From: an uncultured Chloroflexales bacterium
GTDB lineage: Bacteria > Chloroflexota > Chloroflexia > Chloroflexales > Chloroflexaceae
Assembly (NCBI GenBank): GCA_937902315.1
Contig: CALGUG010000033.1
Span: forward strand, 1-64,000
Direction: 5' to 3'
DNA: 64,000 nt
A program made the translations under genes and the position numbers. Below, piece after piece: positions 16,636 through 24,728 of this stretch (the first letter of the stretch is position 1; every line of letters starts with the position of its first letter). The notes under the pieces are model-generated. The model did not search any database. It saw only the letters and a list, made by a program, of their open reading frames with translations, and was not told the DNA's origin.

Positions 16636-17616
16636 CTAGTTATCGAAATAGCCGCGCAGACGCTTGCCCAAACGAGGATCACGAAGCTTCTTCATCGCTT
16701 CGGCTTCCAGCTGGCGAATGCGCTCGCGTGTCAGGCCGAGGATACGTCCCACTTCTTCCAAGGTATGGGCCGTTCCATCGTTCAGGCCGTAACGTAAGGT
16801 CAAGATTTCGCGCTCGCGGGCGGTCAGGTGAGACATCGCCTCGCGTAGATCTTCGCGCAACAAGGATTGGGCCGCTTGCTCAAGCAGAGGCTCTTGGCTC
16901 TGATCGGGCAACACATGCTCGAGCGTGAAGCTTCCAGAATCATCACGCGCGGCTTCGAGCGAGTAGGTGGTTTGGCTCGCTTGCTCGGCCCGATTCAATT
17001 GCTGAAGTGTTAGCCCAGCGGCTTCGGCCAACTCTTCGTTGGTGGGTTCGCGCCCCATCTCTTGGGTTAAACGCTGGCGAAGGCGCGCGATCATTGTCAG
17101 ACGTTCGCCCATATGCACGGGTAGGCGCACCGTGCGGGCACCGTCTGCGACGGCACGACCAACGCTTTGACGAACCCAATAGGTGGCATAGGTCGAAAAC
17201 TTGAGGCCGCGTTCGCCATCGAACTTGTCAACGGCTCGCATCAAGCCCAAGTTGCCCTCTTGAACTAGGTCAAGCAGGCTCAGACCATGGCCTTGATAAC
17301 GGCGCGCAATACTCACAACCAAGCGCAGATTAGCGTTGATTAGGGTCGATCTAGCCTGTTCCCCATGGGCGACAAGGCGTTCAAGCTCTCTGCGCTCTTC
17401 AGGATGAGTGTAGCGACCTGCCTCAAGCGCCTCGGCTGCGAGCCGCCCTTGGCGGTAGCTCTCAGCGAGTTTCTGTTCCTCGTTAAAGGTCAAGAGTGGC
17501 AGTCGGCCAATCTCATTTAAGTATTCGGTTAGTGACTCGGCCATCGGTGAAGAAACCTCTGGACCGGGAGTATGCTGTCGCACTCGTGGGGGACTCGTCC
17601 GCGTTTGCTGGAGCAT
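16636..17616 (-). CDS. RNA polymerase sigma-70 factor (RpoD/SigA family)
   Basis: A 326-residue sigma factor of group 1/2, without the long region 1.1. Region 1.2 starts at LTEYLNEIGRLPLLTFNEE (about 29-47); region 2 has DLVQEGNLGLMRAVDKFD and the promoter-melting YATYWVRQ; region 4 ends with LTRERIRQLEAEAMKKLR. Whether it is the housekeeping or an alternative primary-like factor cannot be decided here. The start is uncertain: a TTGACA-like promoter (17637-17642) would begin transcription at or inside the first codons, favouring the Met at 17544 with AGAGGT upstream. Single gene with its own terminator. Confidence 0.93.
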   Translation of the reverse strand: MLQQTRTSPPRVRQHTPGPEVSSPMAESLTEYLNEIGRLPLLTFNEEQKLAESYRQGRLAAEALEAGRYTHPEERRELERLVAHGEQARSTLINANLRLVVSIARRYQGHGLSLLDLVQEGNLGLMRAVDKFDGERGLKFSTYATYWVRQSVGRAVADGARTVRLPVHMGERLTMIARLRQRLTQEMGREPTNEELAEAAGLTLQQLNRAEQASQTTYSLEAARDDSGSFTLEHVLPDQSQEPLLEQAAQSLLREDLREAMSHLTAREREILTLRYGLNDGTAHTLEEVGRILGLTRERIRQLEAEAMKKLRDPRLGKRLRGYFDN

Positions 17617-17825
17617 AATGTAACCTTTATTACTGGTGTCAAGCTACCTAACGTGGGTAACTGCACCGATCTAAAAGACAACCTCATCGATAAGATTCGA
17701 TCAGGGTTAATTTCTTGTTTACGATTATGCCAGCCGAGAGTAAGAGGAGGCTGAGAGAAAGATAAGGAGAAGATGAGAAGCGCCAGCGGTTCAGCGGGGC
17801 CAAAATGAGAACACATTAGAAGAAA

Positions 17826-17863
17826 AACACTCTCTAGAAAGGCAAAATTCTAGAGAGTGTCTT
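17826..17863 (-). terminator. terminator of gpmI operon
   Basis: ACACTCTCTAGAA and its exact complement pair over 13 bp around a 10-nt loop, with a T-rich tail on the minus strand; it lies just after the gpmI stop codon. Confidence 0.88.
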
Positions 17864-17882
17864 CTTTTTCAAATCCACCAAT

Positions 17883-19514
17883 CTATTTGCGCTCGATTAA
17901 GCTTTGACCAGTCATGTCGCTGGCAGGCTGCAGGTCGAGCAGGTCGAGCAAGGTCGGAGCGACATCGGCCAAGCGGCCACCGGCCCGCAGAGTCACATCG
18001 TCTTTGCTCAGATGAGCGTCGGGAGGCGCGATCAAGATACAGGGCACTAAGTTGGTGGTGTGGGCCGTGTGAGGGCCACCCGTCTCGGGGTCGATCATCT
18101 GCTCGGCGTTACCGTGGTCGGCGATAACCAGCGCGCAGCCACCCTTCGCCAAGAGCGCATTCATCACTCGGCCAATGCAGCTATCGACGGTTTCGCACGC
18201 CTTGATCACAGCAGGGATCGAGCCGGTGTGACCGACCATGTCGGGATTGGCGAAGTTAACCACAAACAAGCTGTATTGATCGCTATTGATGGCTTCGATC
18301 AAACCATCGGCCACGCCCTCGGCGCTCATTTCGGGCTGAAGGTCGTAGGTGGCGACTTTGGGAGAAGCGACCAAGTTGCGATCTTCGCCCTCGAAAGGCA
18401 TCTCGCGCCCGCCGTTCAAGAAGAAGGTCACGTGGGGATACTTCTCGGTCTCGGCGGTGTGGAACTGCTTGAGACCAGCGGCGCTAACCACGGCGGCCAA
18501 AGGCTGAGTCACCGGACGGGGCGCGTAGGCGATCTTGACAGGCAGGCCAGCCTCATACTGTGTCATGGTCACATAGTAGAGGTTTTCGATCTGCGGGCCG
18601 CGCTGGAAGATCTCGTCGGGCAGCTTCAGACCCTGAGCAGCCTGATCTTGGTAGTGCTTGCGCACCATCTCGTCGAAGTCGGGCTGCACAAAGGCGCGGG
18701 TCAACTGGCGGCCACGGTCGGGGCGGAAGTTGTAGAAGATGATCGCGTCGCCCGCCTTAACGGTGGCGGTCGGTGTGCCATCGGGATTGACGATCACGGT
18801 CGGCAGCACAAACTCGTCGGTGACGTTTTGGGCATACGACTGCTGAATAGCGCTGATCGGATCGGATGCGGTCAGACCTTGGCCCGCAACGATGGCGCGA
18901 TAGGCCAAGCCGACGCGCTCCCAGCGCTTGTCGCGGTCCATGGCGTAGTAGCGGCCGCTCACTGTGGCGACTTTGCCGACGCCGATGCGCTCGATGGCGG
19001 CCAAGAGCTCTTCCATGTAGCCAGCGGCGCTCGCGGGCAACACATCGCGCCCATCGAGGAAGCTGTGGATGTAGACGCGCTCGAAGTTGTGGCGTTTGGC
19101 CAGCTCAAGCAGGGCGTAGAGGTGCTCGGAATAAGCGTGCACACCGCCCGGGCCAAGCAGACCCAACAAGTGCAAGCTGCCGCCAGTTTGTTTGGCGTGA
19201 TCGATCGCGCTGATCAGCACTTCGTTTTGGAAGAAATCGCCGTCGCTGATCGACTTGCTGATACGGGTGTAGTCTTGATAGACCACAAAGCCAGCACCGA
19301 TATTGAGGTGACCAACTTCGGAATTGCCCATCTGTCCTTCAGGCAAGCCAACATCGAGGCCGGAAGCCGACAAGGAGGTCACCGGATAGTTGGCCATCCA
19401 GGTATCGAAGTTGGGTGTATTCGCCAATGCGACCGCATTGCCAGCACTGCTAGGGGCAATGCCCCAGCCATCTAAGATCGCCAGCATAACTGGCCGCGCT
19501 GATTTTAGTGTCAT
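17883..19514 (-). CDS. gpmI: 2,3-bisphosphoglycerate-independent phosphoglycerate mutase
   Basis: Glycolytic enzyme interconverting 3- and 2-phosphoglycerate through a phosphoserine on a di-manganese site; cytoplasmic. Marks: LAILDGWGIA near the N-terminus with metal Asp, the active serine in EGQMGNSEVGHLN, and the late metal segment VIADHGNAEQM. The 543 residues are about 30 more than the usual length, from small insertions. It begins 11 bp after the stop of a secreted stalk protein, so both share a transcript ended by a strong hairpin. The link between the two is likely incidental. Confidence 0.97.
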   Translation of the reverse strand: MTLKSARPVMLAILDGWGIAPSSAGNAVALANTPNFDTWMANYPVTSLSASGLDVGLPEGQMGNSEVGHLNIGAGFVVYQDYTRISKSISDGDFFQNEVLISAIDHAKQTGGSLHLLGLLGPGGVHAYSEHLYALLELAKRHNFERVYIHSFLDGRDVLPASAAGYMEELLAAIERIGVGKVATVSGRYYAMDRDKRWERVGLAYRAIVAGQGLTASDPISAIQQSYAQNVTDEFVLPTVIVNPDGTPTATVKAGDAIIFYNFRPDRGRQLTRAFVQPDFDEMVRKHYQDQAAQGLKLPDEIFQRGPQIENLYYVTMTQYEAGLPVKIAYAPRPVTQPLAAVVSAAGLKQFHTAETEKYPHVTFFLNGGREMPFEGEDRNLVASPKVATYDLQPEMSAEGVADGLIEAINSDQYSLFVVNFANPDMVGHTGSIPAVIKACETVDSCIGRVMNALLAKGGCALVIADHGNAEQMIDPETGGPHTAHTTNLVPCILIAPPDAHLSKDDVTLRAGGRLADVAPTLLDLLDLQPASDMTGQSLIERK

Positions 19515-19525
19515 TCTGTATCCTC

Positions 19526-20497
19526 TTAGGTCTCTTCTGAATAGGCGTGAATCGTTACTTGGGTTTGGAGAGGCTTACCGTTCACTATCACTTGCACGGT
19601 AAACACAACATCTTTATCTGCCATTGCGTTTGTAACGTAGTTGGCACATTCCCAATAACCATCATCTTCTTCGATCGTTGTCGTACACCAAACCCCGCTC
19701 CCACCATTAAAGCTGTAGGTGACATTGACTGTAACATTGGTTACGCCCCGAAAGCTGCCCGCCTCGGTGAGGGTACCAAACACGGTCACGATCTCGCCCA
19801 CAACCGGATCTACCTCATCGACATCGGCTAGAAGCTCGTACTCGGTGGCGCGCGTCGTCGTCGTCGGCGTTCGGGTTCTCGTCGCCGTTGCAGTGCTAGC
19901 CCCTGCCCGATTGGTGGGTGTACGGGTCGGAGAATAGCTCGGCGTCAGGCTGACGGAAGCTGTCACACTTGGCGTCTGGGTTGATCCGCCCGAACTGGAG
20001 CCCGTCGCGCTTGGGCTCGGCGTGCTGCTCGCTGTCGCAGCGCTTGCGCTTTCACTGCCCGCAGCGGTGGCTTGAGGCGCTGTTGCGTTAGTGGCCATTG
20101 CGCTCACAACTTGAGTGGCAGTGGGCGTTGGTGTCGCCTCGGCGGCTTGGGCCATAGGAGTCGGAATATCTTCACCCTCGGCCGGCACACGACAGAGCGC
20201 TTCGCGAATGATCTGACGTGTGGCTCGCACTTGCACTTGCAGCAAATAGTCGCCCGGGCGTTCATTGCCCATAACAAGTCGTAAACGATACTTCCCATCG
20301 AGAGCACTTGTTGTTCCACCAACGCTCTGCCCATCAAACAAGAGCAAGAGCGCTGTCGACGGGCTGGTTGTGCCGGAAAGCGTGTAGGTCTCTCCGGGCC
20401 GACAAATAAAGACGGTTTGGGCTTGAGTGTGTTGAAAGGTCACAAGGCTCAGGAGTAACAGGATCGCTACAAGGGTGAAACTGCTGAGACGGTGCAT
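19526..20497 (-). CDS. secreted protein with Thr/Ser/Pro stalk, hypothetical
   Basis: A 323-residue exported protein of unknown function. A signal peptide (about 1-25, hydrophobic core LVAILLLLSLVTF) is followed by a beta-rich domain with LLLLFDGQSVGGT and GKYRLRLV (Ig-like), then a long Thr/Ser/Pro/Ala stalk (about 115-215) and a second beta domain with two Cys (GSGVWCTTTIEEDDGYWEC). The stalk suggests a cell-surface role. Start 20497 is chosen because it begins the signal peptide; 20515 is possible, and a longer frame to 20623 adds unrelated sequence. First gene of a unit with gpmI. Confidence 0.75.
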   Translation of the reverse strand: MHRLSSFTLVAILLLLSLVTFQHTQAQTVFICRPGETYTLSGTTSPSTALLLLFDGQSVGGTTSALDGKYRLRLVMGNERPGDYLLQVQVRATRQIIREALCRVPAEGEDIPTPMAQAAEATPTPTATQVVSAMATNATAPQATAAGSESASAATASSTPSPSATGSSSGGSTQTPSVTASVSLTPSYSPTRTPTNRAGASTATATRTRTPTTTTRATEYELLADVDEVDPVVGEIVTVFGTLTEAGSFRGVTNVTVNVTYSFNGGSGVWCTTTIEEDDGYWECANYVTNAMADKDVVFTVQVIVNGKPLQTQVTIHAYSEET

Positions 20498-20857
20498 AGC
20501 TCTGTTTCCGTCCATTTTTACAATGACCTGAAAGCCACAACGTCGAATGTACTCGATTGTTATTGTGCGATGGAATGGGCTATAGGGCTTTAGGTAGCTA
20601 AAGAGCGTGTGCGTTGCTAGCACCGCATGCCTATGCTACAATGAAGCCAATTAAAGACAACACATTAGGTTTTCTGCTTAGTAATGAGGCGCGCTAACAG
20701 GTTAGGGTGCCTTTATCCCACCAGCATGTAAGCTTGAGAAGAGTGGTTGTTTCGCTTGATGGATCAAACAAGCATGATTGTCAGAACCACGCTCAAACGC
20801 AATGTGTTCTACTATTTCTGTACTTCATTATAGCCCAATCTTGATAGGGAGATACAT
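20498..20857. other. divergent intergenic region and long asnS leader
   Basis: About 360 bp between the secreted-protein gene and asnS. It contains a plausible plus-strand promoter (20614-20642), leaving a ~210-nt asnS leader with a palindrome near GCTTGATGGATCAAACAAGC (20754-20773). No T-box specifier or AGGGTGGNACCGCG-like box is visible. Confidence 0.45.
20614..20642 (+). promoter_or_regulatory. candidate asnS promoter
   Basis: TTGCTA, 17-bp spacer, TACAAT. Matches are 4/6 and 5/6. It implies a transcribed leader of roughly 210 nt before asnS. Confidence 0.45.
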
Positions 20858-22180
20858 ATGTCGTTGCTACCGACCGCGACGATACGCACGATCGCGCAAC
20901 ACGAAGGCCAGACCGTCACGTTAGCGGGTTGGGTCTATCACAAAACCGAAAAAGGCCGCTTGGTATTCATTCAGCTGCGCGATGGAAGCGGCACGATCCA
21001 AGCTGTTGTATTCAAAAAGAATGTATCGGAAGAGACCTTCGCTACCGCCCAACAGCTGACCCAAGAGTCGGCCTGTCGAATCACCGGTAGCGTGCGCGCC
21101 GACGAGCGTGCGGCTGGCGGTTTCGAGCTCGACGTAAGCGAGATCGAACTGATCGGCACATCGCAGAACTATCCGATCACACCCAAAGAGCACGGTGTCG
21201 AATTCCTGATGCAGCATCGCCACCTCTGGGTGCGCTCTTCCAAGCAACACGCCCTGCTGCGCATTCGCGCCGAAGTGATCGCCGCCGCCCAAGAGTGGCT
21301 GAACGAGCAAGGTTTTGTGCGCTTTGACTCGCCCATTCTGACCGCGACCGCTGCCGAGGGCACCACGAACCTATTCGCCACCGAGTATTTCGACCTTGGC
21401 ACAGCCTATCTGGCTCAGACCGGCCAGCTCTATGTCGAATCAGGCATGATGAGCTTCGGGCGCGTCTACTGCTTCGGCCCGACCTTCCGCGCCGAAAAGA
21501 GCAAGACCCGCCGCCACTTGACCGAATTCTGGATGATCGAGCCGGAGGTCGCCTTCGCCGATCACTACGATAACATGGTGCTGCAAGAGCAGTTCGTCAG
21601 TGCGATCGTTCAGCGCTGTCTCGAGCGCTGCAAACGCGAGCTGGAGATTCTCGAACGCGATACCAGCACGCTCGAAAAGTGTATCCCGCCCTTCCCGCGC
21701 ATTACCTACGACGAGGCGCTCAAGCTGATCGAAGAGAACCAAGGCCAAGTCGAAGGCGCAACCCCGCTGCCTTGGGGCGAAGATTTCGGTTCTCCCCACG
21801 AGACGTTGATCGCCAGCAAATTCGACAGGCCGGTCTTCGTCGAAAAGTATCCTTCGGCGGTCAAAGCCTTCTACATGCAGCCCGACCCCAACCGCCCGGA
21901 AGTTGCTATGTGCGCCGACCTGCTCGCGCCAGAAGGCTACGGCGAGATCATCGGTGGCTCGCAACGTATCCACGATCCCGAGTTGCTCGAACAGCGCATC
22001 CGCGAGCACGGCCTGAATGTCGATGATTACCAGTGGTACCTCGACCTGCGCCGTTATGGCAGCGTCCCTCACAGCGGCTTCGGCATGGGCATCGAGCGCT
22101 GCACCGCTTGGATCTCGGGCACGCGCCATATCCGCGAGACCATCCCCTTCCCGCGCCAGCTCTATCGCATCTACCCCTAA
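20858..22180 (+). CDS. asnS: asparaginyl-tRNA synthetase
   Basis: Class II aminoacyl-tRNA synthetase charging tRNA-Asn. An OB-fold anticodon-binding domain (about 12-110, with VTLAGWVYHKTEKGRLVFIQ) precedes the catalytic core. Motif 2 is FRAEKSKTRRHLTEFWMIEP and motif 3 GFGMGIERCTAWISG. The sequence EFWMIEPE distinguishes AsnRS from the AspRS pattern. 440 residues is normal. GATAGGGAG lies before the ATG. A 16-bp hairpin follows the gene. Confidence 0.97.
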   Translation: MSLLPTATIRTIAQHEGQTVTLAGWVYHKTEKGRLVFIQLRDGSGTIQAVVFKKNVSEETFATAQQLTQESACRITGSVRADERAAGGFELDVSEIELIGTSQNYPITPKEHGVEFLMQHRHLWVRSSKQHALLRIRAEVIAAAQEWLNEQGFVRFDSPILTATAAEGTTNLFATEYFDLGTAYLAQTGQLYVESGMMSFGRVYCFGPTFRAEKSKTRRHLTEFWMIEPEVAFADHYDNMVLQEQFVSAIVQRCLERCKRELEILERDTSTLEKCIPPFPRITYDEALKLIEENQGQVEGATPLPWGEDFGSPHETLIASKFDRPVFVEKYPSAVKAFYMQPDPNRPEVAMCADLLAPEGYGEIIGGSQRIHDPELLEQRIREHGLNVDDYQWYLDLRRYGSVPHSGFGMGIERCTAWISGTRHIRETIPFPRQLYRIYP

Positions 22181-22228
22181 GTAGCAACGTTGAGCAAACG
22201 CGGAACGGTATAAGCAAATGACAGATAG

Positions 22229-22267
22229 ATTTGAGCTATTTCGCCTAGAGTGCGGAATAGCTCAAAT
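22229..22267 (+). terminator. arm-variable hairpin after asnS, likely terminator
   Basis: ATTTGAGCTATTTCGC (22229-22244) pairs with 22252-22267 over 16 bp with one wobble, loop CTAGAGT. It shares the TTTCGC...GCGgAA core of the variable hairpins described in the findings. No clear T tract follows. Confidence 0.55.
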
Positions 22268-22418
22268 CGCCAAAACGACCCAAAAACCTGGCCGACCACT
22301 GCCCTTTGTTGCATTGATGCAGCCGGCAAAGCTTGAAATGAAACGTTAGTATAAGCGCCCCAAACAGAGACGTAGGCGCTTTTAGCTGTCATATCAAATC
22401 CGTTTGATCAGTTCAGCA

Positions 22419-22479
22419 CTCTGGCGGCTTAGTCTCTTCCCCAAAGAGGGTGCTAGCGCGTCCGCCTTCGGCTATCAAC
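22419..22479 (+). repeat. family B interspersed repeat
   Basis: CTCTGGCGGCTTAGTC to GCGCGTCCGCCTTCGGCTAT; direct family B unit. Confidence 0.7.
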
Positions 22480-22540
22480 AGCTCGCCCGTAAGCAAAGTG
22501 TTGTAGCTGTGTGCCAAGACCGCCCCAACCTACAACGATT

Positions 22541-22679
22541 CAAGCGGATTTCAGATACTATCAAATCTGATCGATTACGTTCTATTTGGCCTTCGTCAGA
22601 GTAGAACTTGACTATTTTTTCCGTTTTTGTTTTCCTGCGTTACAAGAGCGCAAGTTCGTAAACGTATGCGGTGTAAGTT
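22541..22679 (-). repeat. family A repeat abutting dnaG
   Basis: Inverted family A copy: TATCAAATCTGATCGATTAC, then TTTGGCCTTCGTCAGAGTAG, then GAGCGCAAGTTCGTAAACG. Its outer end lies directly before the dnaG ATG, so the element supplies the whole dnaG 5' leader. Confidence 0.65.
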
Positions 22680-24695
22680 ATGAGCGTTACAGAAGAGATC
22701 AAAGAGCGACTCGATATTGTTGAAATCATCTCTGGGAGCGTTCAACTTCGTAAAAGTGGGCGTGCCTACGTTGGTTTTTGTCCCTTTCACGCCAACACGC
22801 GCACTCCCGCCTTCACGGTCTACCCCGATACGCAAAGCTATCACTGTTTCGGCTGCAAAGCCTCGGGCGATATCTTTACCTTTGTGATGCAGCAGCAGGG
22901 CTTAGAGTTCCGCGCCGCACTTGAAATGTTGGCGGCCCGAGCCGGAGTTACGCTCGAAGCGCGCACGCCCGAAGAGGAGCAACAAGACCGCCGCCGCACA
23001 CGCCTGCTAGAGATCAATTCGGCCGCTGCCAAATACTTTAACTATGTACTGCTCTCGCTGCCCAAAGGCGAACCCGGGCGGCAGTACCTCGCCGAACGCG
23101 GCATCAACCAAGAGACGATCGAAGCCTTCCAGCTCGGCTATAGCATCGACGACTGGAGCAAACTGCTCAGCTATCTGACCGATAAAAAGGGCTACGAGCC
23201 AGAAGAGATCGAAGCGGCTGGCCTGGCGATTCGCCGCAACGATGGCGGCTACTACGACCGCTTTCGAGGCCGCTTAATGTTCCCGATCCGCAACCACAAG
23301 GGCGAGACGATCGCCTTCGGAGGGCGCGCGCTCGGCGATGCGCAACCGAAATATCTCAACAGCCCGCAAACCGAGATCTTCGACAAAAGTGCGGTGCTCT
23401 ACGGCCTCGACCTCGCGCGCGACGCGATCCGCCAGAGCGACTCGATCGTAATCGTCGAGGGCTATATCGATGTGCTGACAGGCCACCAATATGGCTTCCG
23501 CAACTTGGTTGCACCGCTCGGCACAGCCCTCACCAGCCAGCACGTCCAAGCCATCAAAAAGCTCACCCGCAACATCTATCTGGCACTCGACGCCGACGCT
23601 GCGGGCCGACGCGCCACCTTGCGCGGCCTCGCCACCATCAGCGAAGAGATCGAAGCCCCGACCACGCCCGTGCCGACCGCCCAAGGCTATATCCGCTGGG
23701 AGCGCGAGCTAAACGGCACGGTCAAGGTCATCGCAATACCGACCGGCTACGATCCCGACGAGTTAATCAAGTCCGATCCCAAGCTTTGGAAGCATTTGGT
23801 GAGCGAAGCCAAACCAGTGATGGACTTCTATATAGTGGCGCTAACCGAAGATCTTGATCTGCAGAGCGCCAAAGGCAAAGCCGAGGCGGTCGCGCGCCTC
23901 ACGCCCTTGCTGGCTCAGCTCACCAATCCGATCGAACAGGCTCACTACATTCAGCAGCTCGGCGAATTGATCGAAGTCGACGAGCAGACCATTCGCTCGG
24001 CGATCTTCCGTGAGACGCAAGGCCAACAGCGCCCGCGCAACGAAAACCGTGATCGCAACTACGAGCAGCAGCGACGCAATCTGCGCAACGGCAGGCAGTA
24101 TGCTGAAGCCTATCAAAACAGCCAGCCTGCCCCCAGCGCTCCAGCTCCTGAAACCCCACGCCCTTCACCGTTCGTCTTTACTCGTGAAGATATGTTGTTG
24201 GTCTTATTGATGCGCTACCCAAGCGGCATTCCCGCTGTAGAAGCGATCTTAAGCGCCAATCTAGAGCAGTTTCCCACTATCCAGCAGCTGCTGCCGACCG
24301 ATCCGGCGACGCTCTTTCAACGCAGCGAAAACCGTCTGATCTGGCATGCGTGGCGATCGCAGGCAGCGCCTTCGGCCGATCTCAACGCTTGGATGGAAGA
24401 TCTGCCCAATGAGTTAAAGGAACACGCCCGCCAGCTGTTCGAGTTTAAGCTGCCAGCGAACCAAGCCTATCGCTACAAGCTCGATATCGAACAGTGCGCA
24501 CACTTTTTGCGAACCGAACAGGCGCGTGCCCTCACCGTCAGTCTAGGCAAACATATTGCTTCACTGCCAGAGGACGACCCCGAACGCACAAGCTGTATGG
24601 AACAGCTACTCGCAGTTCATACCTATCTCAATACGCTCAAGACCCCATCGCGCAGCGCCAACTACAACGATCTGCGCAATATCTTGAACGAGTAG
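22680..24695 (+). CDS. dnaG: DNA primase
   Basis: Synthesises RNA primers at the replication fork. The N-terminal zinc finger has CPFH (near 39-42) and CFGC; the TOPRIM core has IVIVEGYIDVLTGHQYG, the conserved APLGTALTSQHV, and the metal-binding LALDADAAGRRA. The C-terminal ~190 residues (after a Pro/Ser/Gln-rich linker near 455-500) are a helicase-binding-like region. Length 671 is slightly above average. The start has no strong Shine-Dalgarno site (GGTG only) because a family A repeat reaches the ATG. A lipoprotein gene follows by 33 bp. Confidence 0.97.
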   Translation: MSVTEEIKERLDIVEIISGSVQLRKSGRAYVGFCPFHANTRTPAFTVYPDTQSYHCFGCKASGDIFTFVMQQQGLEFRAALEMLAARAGVTLEARTPEEEQQDRRRTRLLEINSAAAKYFNYVLLSLPKGEPGRQYLAERGINQETIEAFQLGYSIDDWSKLLSYLTDKKGYEPEEIEAAGLAIRRNDGGYYDRFRGRLMFPIRNHKGETIAFGGRALGDAQPKYLNSPQTEIFDKSAVLYGLDLARDAIRQSDSIVIVEGYIDVLTGHQYGFRNLVAPLGTALTSQHVQAIKKLTRNIYLALDADAAGRRATLRGLATISEEIEAPTTPVPTAQGYIRWERELNGTVKVIAIPTGYDPDELIKSDPKLWKHLVSEAKPVMDFYIVALTEDLDLQSAKGKAEAVARLTPLLAQLTNPIEQAHYIQQLGELIEVDEQTIRSAIFRETQGQQRPRNENRDRNYEQQRRNLRNGRQYAEAYQNSQPAPSAPAPETPRPSPFVFTREDMLLVLLMRYPSGIPAVEAILSANLEQFPTIQQLLPTDPATLFQRSENRLIWHAWRSQAAPSADLNAWMEDLPNELKEHARQLFEFKLPANQAYRYKLDIEQCAHFLRTEQARALTVSLGKHIASLPEDDPERTSCMEQLLAVHTYLNTLKTPSRSANYNDLRNILNE

Positions 24696-24728
24696 CCAAT
24701 TTCGTACAGCATCTAAGGAAGCTATCGC

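Larger units (their letters stand above)
22268..22679. other. repeat-filled region before dnaG
   Basis: About 410 bp without a gene: a family A end fragment near 22389-22412, a direct family B copy (22419-22479) and a full inverted family A copy that runs up to the dnaG start codon. Confidence 0.55.

Noticed and set aside
18060..19475. 471-codon open frame opposite gpmI
   Set aside because: It is antisense to a confidently identified gene, its low-complexity composition mirrors the gpmI codons, and it has no ribosome site or motif.
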